Assembly (NCBI GenBank): GCA_022496185.1
Contig: WTXG01000014.1
Location: 124,001-188,000, forward strand
DNA length: 64,000 bases
Direction of reading: 5' to 3'
Source of the DNA: Multifurca ochricompacta
Lineage: Eukaryota > Basidiomycota > Agaricomycetes > Russulales > Russulaceae
In this document: positions 55,448-64,000 of the stretch, one piece after another
Layout: each line of letters starts with the position of its first letter
Numbering within the stretch: the first letter of the stretch is position 1
Program-made: the position numbers and the translations under genes
The notes under the pieces: generated by a model
The model's input: only the letters and a program-made list of their open reading frames with translations
What the model was told of the DNA's origin: nothing
Database searches by the model: none

Positions 55448-56492
55448 CTACAGACTGGACGGTGGTCCTCTAAGTCGGCGTGCATTAGATAGGATGCGGA
55501 CGGCATCTTTCGAGAATACGTAAGATAGGCCACTCCAAATTGTGGTCATGGCTACGGTCCATCTACGTCACACACAGTAAATACCAATACCAGGTGTCTT
55601 GTTGCAGATAACTCACTGTAAGTACTCGAGGTAAAGCCCGAAACCAACAGCCATGCCAGGCAGAAGGGGGCTTATGGTTGTAGAGCCCATAAGGACGAGT
55701 TGAAGAGCTGTATTGACTTTGCTGATTGTTGTGGGTCGCACTTCCGCAGATGGTATCGAAAAGTCCCAGTAGCGTTGAAAAGTTTTCTTATGACCGTCGA
55801 GTTGAGTGCTGGAGACATGAGGATGATGTGGGGTGCTTACCGGAAGTGGAAGGGATGTGTATCGAATGTAGAATGCAGACAGGGACAATAACAAATCGCG
55901 GCCAACAATAACAATGGCTAGCGGAACTAAGATTGGTTGTAAGGACTAGGGAATTTGTTCACCCAAGAAATGGATAACCTACAAGGGAGCAGTCTTTGGA
56001 TTGTCAGTGTGACGACAAGAGTACCGACAAGTGCTTTGTCCGCAGCGGGATCAAGGATGGTTCCAAGGATAGATGTCATTCGATACTTGCGTGCCAGGAA
56101 ACCATCTAACTAGGGCACGACATGCCCGCGTGAGCATTTTGGGATGAGATGAAGCTATCCTAAAAACTCACCCAGTCCGTAATTCCAGCATACAGTAATA
56201 GGCCGGTGGCAACTGCATAGTTGTCAGACAAGATTGCCCATCCGAGAGCCGGACATGCAGCAATGCGGGAAACCGTCAAAAGGTTGGGGAACGTGTAAAC
56301 GTTTTCACGTAGGATTGGATTTCGTCGCGGTGACTGATTGTGTTGAAAGCGGCGAATAGAGTTGAGTGAGAGGGCAATCGACCGAGAACTGGAATGGAGA
56401 ACGAATGAACTGTGAGGACGAAGAGGGATGATGCGAGAAGCTTGTTTTCTTAGTGTGAGGAGGAGTAGAGACATGACATGGACATTGCCCAA
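55448..56492 (-). CDS. CRD1: Cardiolipin synthase (CDP-alcohol phosphatidyltransferase)
   Basis: Mitochondrial inner-membrane enzyme making cardiolipin from phosphatidylglycerol and CDP-diacylglycerol. Start at 56492 (MGNVHVMSLLL) or 56474. A basic, Arg/Ser-rich N-terminus fits import into mitochondria. ENVYTFPNLLTVSRIAACP opens the catalytic domain. Across a 57-bp intron (about 56115-56171) the motif reads ITDW-LDGFLARKYRMTSILGTILDPAADK, the D-x2-DG-x2-AR-x8-G-x3-D-x3-D signature. Then come several membrane segments, another intron near 55900-55985, and a last exon (TTIWSGLSYVF...LRGPPSSL) after an intron near 55560-55613. It is divergent to GPI12, with 32 bp between start codons. Confidence 0.92.
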
Positions 56493-56524
56493 GCACTACG
56501 TATACTACATTCACACCAAACGCG

Positions 56525-57535
56525 ATGAACTTTCGACCTGGTTTATACGTATTACTGCCAGTATTTATTGGCCTACTGCTCCAGCCATACCATTCAGCCA
56601 ATGTCCTTTTTTCTGGGTCTACTATTCCTCCTCGTCTCCTACTTTTAACGGCTCATCCCGACGACGAGACTTTCTTTTTCGGCCCAACTCTCACCTCCCT
56701 GATTCCTCCCCCTGTAATAACAACAGCATCTGCAAGCACAGGGAATAAAATTCATTCAAATTTCCCACAAGTATACTCACTATGTTTCTCTGTCGGCAAC
56801 GCCGATGGTTTGGGATATGTACGAAGAAATGAACTGGAGGATAGCCTTGATGTTCTTGGTGTGGCCAAAGATCATCGATGGATTCTTGATGAACAGTGCA
56901 TTTCCCTTATTATTATATATTACGATGTTCGACACAGGGAGCTCACGGAGCGGCAGTGAATTTCAGGACAACATCACTGCGCTGTGGGACGCCAGTCTCA
57001 TAGCTGCTACAGTTTACAAATATGTCACAAATTACAATATTTCCATCGTATGTCTTCCACTGACCATTGTTGATCATTGTCACCTTTCGTGTTCCCGCTC
57101 CCGTAGATCCTCACCTTCGATTCTTTTGGAGTATCTGGTCACCCGAACCATTTTTCTCTATATCACGGGGTATCGCATCTTCTGACCACATCACCAGCGG
57201 GCACTGAACACCATTTGGCCGCATTTTCCCTCAACTCGAAGCCAGTCGTCACTAAATACACTGGAATCCTCGCTGCCATGCTCATCAAGTTGAAAGCGAT
57301 TTTTTCAAAGATTCTGGACTTTACGGTGCATAGTGCGGAAAATAGCAGCCCTCGGTCCTCCCTGTTCGGCCAGTTTTTGTCGCAGGGATCAAAGAATACT
57401 ACCTAATTGTCAGTGCACAATGCGACATCGGTCTCAACGCGTCTGGTTCCGCTGGTTATATATGCTTTCTCCCAGTACATGTGGGTGAATGAGTGGGAAC
57501 GTATCCCCGCCAATGCCGATGGAAACTCACTGTGA
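56525..57535 (+). CDS. GPI12: GlcNAc-PI de-N-acetylase (PIG-L/GPI12)
   Basis: Second step of GPI anchor synthesis: removes acetate from GlcNAc-phosphatidylinositol at the ER. An N-terminal membrane anchor (LYVLLPVFIGLLLQPYH) is followed by the LmbE motif LLLTAHPDDETFFFGPT (zinc ligands His-Asp-Asp), SVGNADGLG, ELEDSLDVLGV and, over a GT-AG intron (56898-56967), DEQDNITALWDASLIA. A further intron (about 57049-57107) leads to ILTFDSFGVSGHPNH with the second His. The C-terminal part (VWFRWLYML, QYMWVNEWERI) is recognisable up to 57535 but lies in different frames, with at least three apparent single-base changes after about 57350. Either this allele is damaged at its end or the consensus is poor. 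Confidence 0.88.
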
Positions 57536-57870
57536 TCGGAGGATCTAAGAACACGAAAACAAACGGAAGTCTACAGTGACGGACGTGGGATTGACCTCAT
57601 TTCGTAGGGTATGGGTATTCCTAGTAGTCTGTCCTTCAATTTTTTAAATAAATAAAGCATTCGTTAATGTCACCACCCAACTTTGGTCCCTGAGGCCGTG
57701 GCTGGGCTGACTTTCGATAGTTTTGAGGGCTCTGGTGCATTGCTTTGTTGCAAGCAAAATCTCGTAACCGTAACCGTATTCGTACCAAGTCTTGGCGATG
57801 GTTCGGCAGTAGTTAGAGATGCTACAAACACCACTCACCTCACCTTTTGTTCTTCTGTGCTTTAATCCTG
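57536..57870. other. Spacer, promoter of ATPase gene
   Basis: About 335 bp without a supported gene. A TTTTTTAAATAAATAAAGC stretch near 57640 may serve as polyadenylation signal of GPI12. Confidence 0.4.
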
Positions 57871-60710
57871 ATGGTCCCACTTGCCATCGTTTTTCGTTTC
57901 TCACTTCGTCAATATAGCCAGACATCGCTCAACGCTGCTTTGCGGAAGCCCATCCCACTCTCATTTTCTTTACCCTGTTCATTACCAAAGCGGCTGCTCT
58001 CACATCATCAGGTTTCGGGACCCGAAGGACGTAGACACTCTGAAACCGGCACCCAAACTTCTCCGCCTGATACTGAGACAGGTTGTCATCAGAAAAGGGG
58101 GCTCGTCAACGCGGAACAATGTAATATTGGAGCTGGCAGATCACAGCTCATGGATGCTACTCTCACTGCTCTTATGGGTATAGGAATTGGTGAGCTCCAA
58201 CTTCAAATAATACGCCTGTTCTATGTTGTGTGAATGGCTACAAATTACGACCACCCTTTTTCCGTGAGTAACTGTACGGACTTTTGGCTGTTCTACAAGC
58301 TCCCGTTCCGGCGGGCTTAACATCAATTTGTGCTCACGGAATGACCAGGTTCTTTGGATCGGTTACTGAATTGCTCCTAAGGGATCTCACCCCCCCTGCA
58401 ATACGTGAGCTTCTCGGAGCCAGACCTGGTTTGTCCCGCTACCGGAGTTGTTGCCTCCATAGCTGGGGTCGCATGGTGATCATGGATTTTGTCGCCATTA
58501 TTTCTTCCCCATGTTTCTGAAATACACTCAGTTCTTCATGCTCATAACTTGTCTGCTCTAGCTTTCGTGGGTGGCGTGTTGTATTATACTTGGTACAAGA
58601 AGAATGTTCTAGACAAGGTATTAACCACGTCAGTTGAGATACCCGCCTCTAATTCCTACATAGATTGAGCAAGCATTCCAGAAAGGGTACGATCCCGCAC
58701 TAGAGTTGGTCGTCCATGCGAAGAAGTCGTTGGAAAATCGGCACATGACGGATGCTATCGATGAACTCGAGGTTCAGGATGGCCCTTGGACAGAGCATTT
58801 ACGACGAAAAGAGCAAGACATTCTGGAGCGCATCATCCACGGTGCGGAGACCGGTCATTACTTTATGATTCTCGGATGCAAGGTCTTGTTTTCCATGTCT
58901 TTGTCCTTTTTTCACGCTTACCTTATGTAGGGGACTGGCAAGACAACTATGATATTGGATGCAATGCAAGCCAATCAGGCAGATGGCGTCGCCATGTGCG
59001 ATGCCCACCCGGATCTCGAGGTTTTCCGTTTGCGTTTGGGAAAGGCTCTAAATTATGAATATAATGAGGACTCCCAGACCAGCCTTTTCTCCCGGAGAGA
59101 TCCCAGAGAAGGTGGAATTTCCCATCATAATTCTGATCCCCAACTGAGTTGAACATGATGAAGGCGGTCCTGGGCTTGACATCGAACGGGGTGCGCACAT
59201 TCGTACAGTTGGACCGAACTCAACGGCGTAATTTACAAAACTTAGTCATGAACAAGCTAGAAAAAGTGGCTCTTCGGTCCGCAAGAAGGACGGGAAAACC
59301 GCTCATTCTCGTACTTAATAATGTGCACCTCTTCAACAATGATGATGGCGGTAGAAAAATGCTACTTCAACTTCAGCAACGCGCGGAAGCTTGGGCAGCC
59401 AGTGGTGAGTAATTTTGCGCCGTAGAGACGGCATTCGTACCTAATAGTACACTTGCCAGGTATATTAACACTTGTGATGAGCTCGTGAGCACCCCTCTTC
59501 CCTTCTCTGCATCTTTGTGCCCTCATTTGCATGTTAGGGACGATTTTTGGCCTTACTCCGTGCTTCGTGCGTCCTCCTTGGGCCTGTTTGTGACTTTTTC
59601 CGCCTAACGTCTTGTCCAGGGAAGAATGCAAGCCGCATGCACGTAAGTGCTAGATTCCCTTAGTATAGTGTGTTTTTTGACTGTCACCATGCCGCAGGTA
59701 TTAACTATATATGACCTAAGTTCGGAAGAAGCACATGGCGCTTGCAAGCGCATGCGTTACCATACGTCGCTTCCTATACCTCAGGAAATGCTTATACAGG
59801 CGACGTCTATCTTGGGCGGGCGGTTAGCGTACTTAAATCGCGTTTCTAGAGCCCGTGATATGGTGGAAATGGCGCGTCACATGTTGGCCGTGGAGAAGGG
59901 GTGGCTCCTTAGTCAAATCGGCCTAATCAAGGATTGCGATGACGACGTCATGGATGAGGTATGACTTACACAATGTTAACGTTAGAATTGCGGATCGATT
60001 TGACATTATAACAGCAAAAGTGGAGCTCTTGCTCTTGGTTGCTGTTGCGCGAGTTTGTAAAGATCAGACGAGAGCAAGAAAAACAACGAGAAGAGGCGAC
60101 AGCGGCAGGTCAAGCAGCCCCGGTTCACGATCTGCCTCTTCCTTCGATACCATATGCAAGTCATTTTGCAGCTCTGTGTCGCTCAAACAATGCTTCATTT
60201 AATGCTTCACGTACACCCATTTCAGTATAAGTGCAGACAAATCATGACAAGAGCCGACTTTTTAGAAGGTTTGCTTTTAACCATAACCGCTGCGATAGCC
60301 CACTAAATGCCATTTTGTTCATACTCACCCTCAGATCTCGACAGTGCTAACATAATTTCCATAGATGTAAGTCTTTCGCGTGCCGCGTATAACCTCTTCC
60401 TATATATAGGGCCTTATGGGTCCTGGTCCCAGATTAATCACGATGTCAGACCAGACTCCATGTTGATTCTTCAAGCTGCACGAGAGGTTGTTGAGGAAGA
60501 GGGTTTTGATGACTTGTTGGACTCTGTGCGCGCTCGGATTGATGAGATTGAGAGTTTACACCGGACAAGGGAACTGACGGTATGCTTGCCTACGTTGCCC
60601 CGTTACTTAATCTCACGAATCCTTTCTCTTCTCAGTTTAAGGATGTGGACTCCGGAGACCGTATTCGCCTCACGGTAGACAAAGGGGGTGCGCGGTTAGT
60701 GGAAGATTAG
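57871..60710 (+). CDS. Membrane-anchored P-loop ATPase, probably mitochondrial
   Basis: Multi-exon gene. The first exon starts MVPLAIVFRFSLRQYSQ, basic and hydrophobic like a mitochondrial presequence. A membrane segment lies before YYTWYKKNVLDK (about 58580-58617). The ATPase core has Walker A G-x4-GKT formed across an intron (GCK at 58880 joined to GTGKTTM at 58931), then Walker B-like LILVLNNVHLF (about 59305-59337). Later exons contain IYDLSSEEAHGACKRMRYHTSLP and a helical C-terminal part ending RIRLTVDKGGARLVED* at 60708. It resembles fungal AAA-type ATPases with a C-terminal winged-helix part; no substrate can be named. Exons between 58185 and 58565 are poorly defined. Confidence 0.7.
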
Positions 60711-61112
60711 ATTAAATACATGGGCTTTGCACGTGATTAGTGGTTTGTGTCACGTGGTTTATATAGATGAGGTCCACGTCCATGTCCACCTTTTTCCTTT
60801 TCTTTTCTTTTCTTTCGCCTTTGGCAAAGGCTTTGGCTGGCCAGCGACCTCGCTTGGGCGTGGTGTACGACGAAATCCTTGATTTGAGCGTTTGAGCGTG
60901 GTAGGGTTGGCTTTCTAATGTTATCCGTATCCCATCTCCGAATCGGACACACACTTGGCTTGGTTTGACGGTGGCTTGACATGACACCCACCCCTCACAC
61001 ATCATGGCCCATCCGCTCACCTATAAAAAAATTGTTTCACACACCTAGCAGCCGCCATCCGCACTCCACCCCTCCACCCTGTCCAACTTTATTATTTTCG
61101 CTTCCGCAGCCT
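60711..61112. promoter_or_regulatory. Promoter region of acyl-CoA ligase gene
   Basis: About 400 bp. A TATA-like CTATAAAAAAATTG lies at 61021-61034, about 80 bp before the chosen ATG, and C/T-rich sequence follows it, consistent with a fungal core promoter. Confidence 0.55.
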
Positions 61113-63287
61113 ATGTCGCCGTCTTCCATCTTCACCCCTTCGTTTCCCAACCTTGAACTCGTATCAGAGTCCCTCTGGACATTCCTCTTCCAGACTATCC
61201 AACATGATCAAAGTCTTCCTGCCTTCATCGAATCCGAAACCGGTCGCGTCCTCTCTCGAGCAGAGCTTCGTAGCCTTTCTTTGGAGTTTGCCTATGGTAT
61301 CCGCACTCGCCTTCCGCAAGGCAGTCGTCTATTTCGAGGCGATACTGCCATGATCTTTAGCCCCAATAGTTTCGCATGGCCCATCGCCCTCTTCGGACTT
61401 CTTGCTGGCGGTGTACGCTCGACCTTAGCAAACAGTGCTTACACCCCCGCAGAGCTCGCATTCCAGTACAATGATAGTCGTGCTTGTGTTGTGTTCTCCC
61501 ATCCTGACCTGATTCCTATTGTATTTTCCATGTTCAAACACATTGGTTTGTCGGAAGATGAGGCTCGCCGCCGACTAGTGGTACTCGACTTTGGTAGAAA
61601 TAACGCTGAAACCGCCCTCAAGACGGGGTTGATAGGTTTGAGGGATCTCCTGGTCATGGCGCACTTCCGGAGGAGGAGAAATTCGTTGGTTCTCAAGCCA
61701 ATGAGACTCAGTTGCTTTGTTATTCCTCTGGAACAACTGGCAAACCAAAGGGAGTCGAGGTGTGTGCTTTATCATTTGCTTTTAACCCTCTTCGGACATT
61801 GAGTTGGTTGACGTGATTCCAGACGACGCACAGAAATCTCACTTCTGTGTTGCCTATGGTTGAGGCCGTTCAAATGCCTCTTCTTCCACGTCGAGACGTA
61901 GCACTGGGTGTTCTTCCTTATTATCATATATATGGTCCGTATCACCGCCCTTTTTTCGCCTCCACATTATTCAAGGTATCACCCAGGCGTCGTCAAGCTA
62001 ATGCTATACCCAATGCTCTGCGGTTTTCCCGTGGTTATTTTGCCCAAGTTCGATCCTGAGCAATTCTGCCGAAGCATTGAGCGTTACAAGGTCACTGCGG
62101 CCTTTGTTGTTCCGCCCATCATTCTCGCTCTGGTTCATCATCCCGGTGAGCCTGACGTACAGTTACGTTTTAATTCACGTTTCACCCGTATTATTTACGT
62201 TTACAGCCACAAATAAGTACGACTTGCGGTCCCTAAAACTGTTGTTATCAGGTGCCGCTCCCCTCAGTGCGGGTGTTGTGGATTTGGCCGTGAAAAGATT
62301 CAAATCCGTTGGTGCGACTGTCCATGTTACCCAAGGTTTCCGATCCTTGACTTCTATGTGCTGTCAGAGTCTGACATCTTCCGTCAGGTTATGGCTTAAC
62401 TGAGACCTCTCCGGTGACCCATCTCCTTCCGCCGAAAGATAGCCACCGTAAGGTTGGCAGCATCGGCACACTCCTTCCCAACCTTGAAGCCCGCCTTGTA
62501 GCTAGCGACGAAGACAACATCATAGATGCCGCACCTGGCGAGCCCGGCGAGCTCTGGATTCGCGGGCCTACGGTAATGAAGGGGTACCTGAACAATCCGT
62601 CTGCCACCGCAGACTCGATCAATGCGGATGGATGGTTCAAGACAGGTGATATTGCTGTCAGAGACGAAGAAGGGTACTATCAGATCGTGGACCGTAAAAA
62701 GGAGTTAATCAAATACAAGGTGAGGATTTTTAATCATATTTTCTATCGCTGCATTGATGCCTGGTTTGCAGGGCTTCCAAGGTGATTTCGATGCTTGCAA
62801 TGCTCTCATACCTCACTAATCCCCGGTCATCTTTCTACAGTACCGCCAGCCGAGTTAGAGAGTGTTCTCCTTCAACACCCCGAAATCGTTGACGCTGCAG
62901 TCATTGGTATCGACAACCCTGCACAGGCCACGGAGCTCCCTCGGTGAGTTAATATGGTCGTCATCCTTGCTATCGCTAAGCATACGTACCTTTGCAGAGC
63001 ATACGTCGTCCACAAAGCTGGCGCCAGTAATGCGCCAAAGTCATTCCCCAAAGACGTGCAGCTGTGGATCAAAGCCCGCGTTGCGAAACACAAGTTTTTG
63101 CGTGGTGGTGTTGTTGTTGTCGATTCAATTCCCAAAAGGTTGATCTACTTTCTCATGAAGCTCATTTTTGATGTTGGAAATATTATTTTTCAGCGCTGCG
63201 GGAAAAATCCTGCGTCGGGAGCTACGTGATCGAGCGAGGTCGGAGCTCCGGTCAAGTGAGATTATCACAACGAAGGCGAAGCTATGA
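61113..63287 (+). CDS. 4-coumarate-CoA-ligase-like acyl-CoA synthetase
   Basis: ANL-superfamily enzyme that activates a carboxylic acid with ATP and joins it to CoA; the exact acid is unknown. The ATG at 61113 ([14 protein letters not shown]) is preferred over an in-frame ATG at 60981 because the TATA box lies between them. Motifs in order: P-loop [13 protein letters not shown] (about 61722), [11 protein letters not shown] (about 61909), [34 protein letters not shown] (about 62392), [37 protein letters not shown] and, near the end, [11 protein letters not shown] with the catalytic Lys. Several short introns occur, one inside the HIYG block (61935-61990). One base seems lost near 61650 (LLVMAH to LPEEEKFVG). 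The ending TTKAKL is not a clear peroxisomal signal. Confidence 0.91.
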
Positions 63288-63882
63288 CAGTTGGCGTCAC
63301 CCGACTTAGATTCGCTTTGTTGTATTCCCTTCTTTCTCGGGCTTGTAAGCACGGATATCTTATTGAAGAATGAGACGATCCAGTCTACTCAGTACCTCTG
63401 CTACGGCTGGCGTCGGAGGCGGATTACTAGGCCTCCAATCGACGAAACGCCATTAAGAGTTTTCAACTTCAACTAATCAGCGTAGCGTCTCTTCAGTACT
63501 TATTTTCTGGTGACCGGGCCGGATATTCCTGATGGCACAGCCACGGCAACCTGAGCTGGTCAAGTTCGAGTGGGCTCTGTCTTCAGCTCCAGCTCTCGCA
63601 AAGCGACCAACTCAATCCTTCGGCAGGCGGCTAAGCTATGTTGTAGAGTTTTCGAATTGTCCCGAGCTGGACGCAAAAATGTCAACGTCAAGGGTAGGAA
63701 AGTTGGTCTGGTCATATGCTGGTCATATGAGAGACATAAGATGATAAGCGTGAGCACATGATCCGTCATCGACTATGTTACCACACACTACACTGCACTT
63801 ATAATAGTCCAATGGTCCTTAATAAGACCGCCTCCAATTCGCGGTTCCTCTCTAACCCCCCCAAGCCAACAAAACAACACAT
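63288..63882. other. Intergenic, no recognisable gene
   Basis: Between the ligase stop and the last start codon. Short overlapping frames on both strands have no motif. It must contain the promoter of the following gene. Confidence 0.5.
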
Positions 63883-64000
63883 ATGTCCTCCCCAATTGAC
63901 CTTTATCTTGCCATCGATTGCGGGGGTACCAAGACTGCCGCTGTCTTGTGCTCACCGAGCGGAAATACACTCGCTCGTGCGCTGACCTCAGGCTCAAACT
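63883..64000 (+). CDS. BadF/N-acetylglucosamine-kinase-like protein, 5' end
   Basis: The first 39 codons of a gene leaving the window. MSSPIDLYLAIDCGGTKTAAVL contains the phosphate-1 loop DCGGTKT of the actin-like ATPase/sugar kinase fold as in eukaryotic N-acetylglucosamine kinases and BadF/BadG ATPases. The rest is not visible, so the substrate stays open. Confidence 0.7.
   Translation, partial: MSSPIDLYLAIDCGGTKTAAVLCSPSGNTLARALTSGSN

Noticed and set aside
1..64000. CRISPR arrays, bacterial operons, ribosome binding sites, attachment sites
   Set aside because: Introns, LTR elements and eukaryotic protein families show a fungal nuclear contig; no regularly spaced repeat-spacer array was seen.
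1..64000. tRNA or rRNA genes
   Set aside because: No stretch with convincing A and B boxes or conserved rRNA blocks was recognised by eye; a tRNA scan was not possible.

Overview
The window reads as a nuclear contig of an agaricomycete-type basidiomycete (mushroom-forming fungus). Supporting signs are many short GT-AG introns of about 50-60 nt, a GPI-anchored copper-radical glyoxal oxidase, a DUF3455 secreted protein, chromodomain Ty3/Gypsy elements, fungal hAT elements and a LINE. It splits sharply at about 41.5 kb: the left two thirds is a nested transposon graveyard, and the right third is gene-dense host sequence.

Left part (1-41,511). At least four LTR families are layered here. Gypsy family A (about 594-bp LTR, TGTTAC...GTTACA) appears as a broken 5' end (1222-3549), an almost complete element (30953-39777), a 3' fragment carrying a post-integrase domain (about 27600-29556 plus 39847-40341) and solo LTRs. 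Gypsy family B (about 605-bp LTR, TGTGAYGG...TGTGACA) is a full-length decayed chromovirus at 9786-17032 with an extra intact ORF downstream of integrase. A Copia family (about 505-bp LTR) supplies 3550-9785, 17033-18152 and an inverted 5' end at 18153-19427. A second Copia lineage lies in 20125-23345 and a third RNase H fragment in 40440-40907. Two hAT elements act as containers. One (19911-27565) has a broken transposase on the minus strand and encloses a Copia that itself holds an antisense fragment of a host MYST histone acetyltransferase gene. The other (29557-39838, perfect 8-bp duplication) sits inside a Gypsy LTR and is itself split by the 8.8-kb Gypsy A element. Five solo LTRs have perfect 5-bp target duplications, so LTR-LTR deletion has been active. 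The young Gypsy A copy has 18 differences between its LTRs, all CpG transitions. Sixteen of its seventeen internal stops are TGA, as expected if CpG methylation and deamination is the main decay process.

Right part (41,579-64,000). In order: UTP7/WDR46-type U3 snoRNP protein (-), glyoxal oxidase (-), class I histone deacetylase (+), DDR48-like repeat protein (+), DUF3455 secreted protein (-), a 5'-truncated LINE with a 15-bp duplication (+), cardiolipin synthase (-) and GPI12/PIG-L de-N-acetylase (+) with start codons only 32 bp apart, a membrane-anchored P-loop ATPase (+), a 4-coumarate-CoA-ligase-like acyl-CoA synthetase (+), and the first 39 codons of a BadF/N-acetylglucosamine-kinase-type protein (+) running off the end. 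These genes serve unrelated housekeeping and secreted roles, and no biosynthetic cluster is evident. Several host genes carry single-base frame breaks at homopolymers, which may be consensus errors rather than biology.

The best candidates for something little described are the multi-zinc-knuckle domain fused behind the chromodomain of Gypsy A, the intact 396-codon ORF in Gypsy B, the host-gene capture inside Copia/hAT, and a correctly phased A AAA AAC slippery site at the Copia gag-pol boundary. All identities were read by eye from translated motifs; no database search was run.
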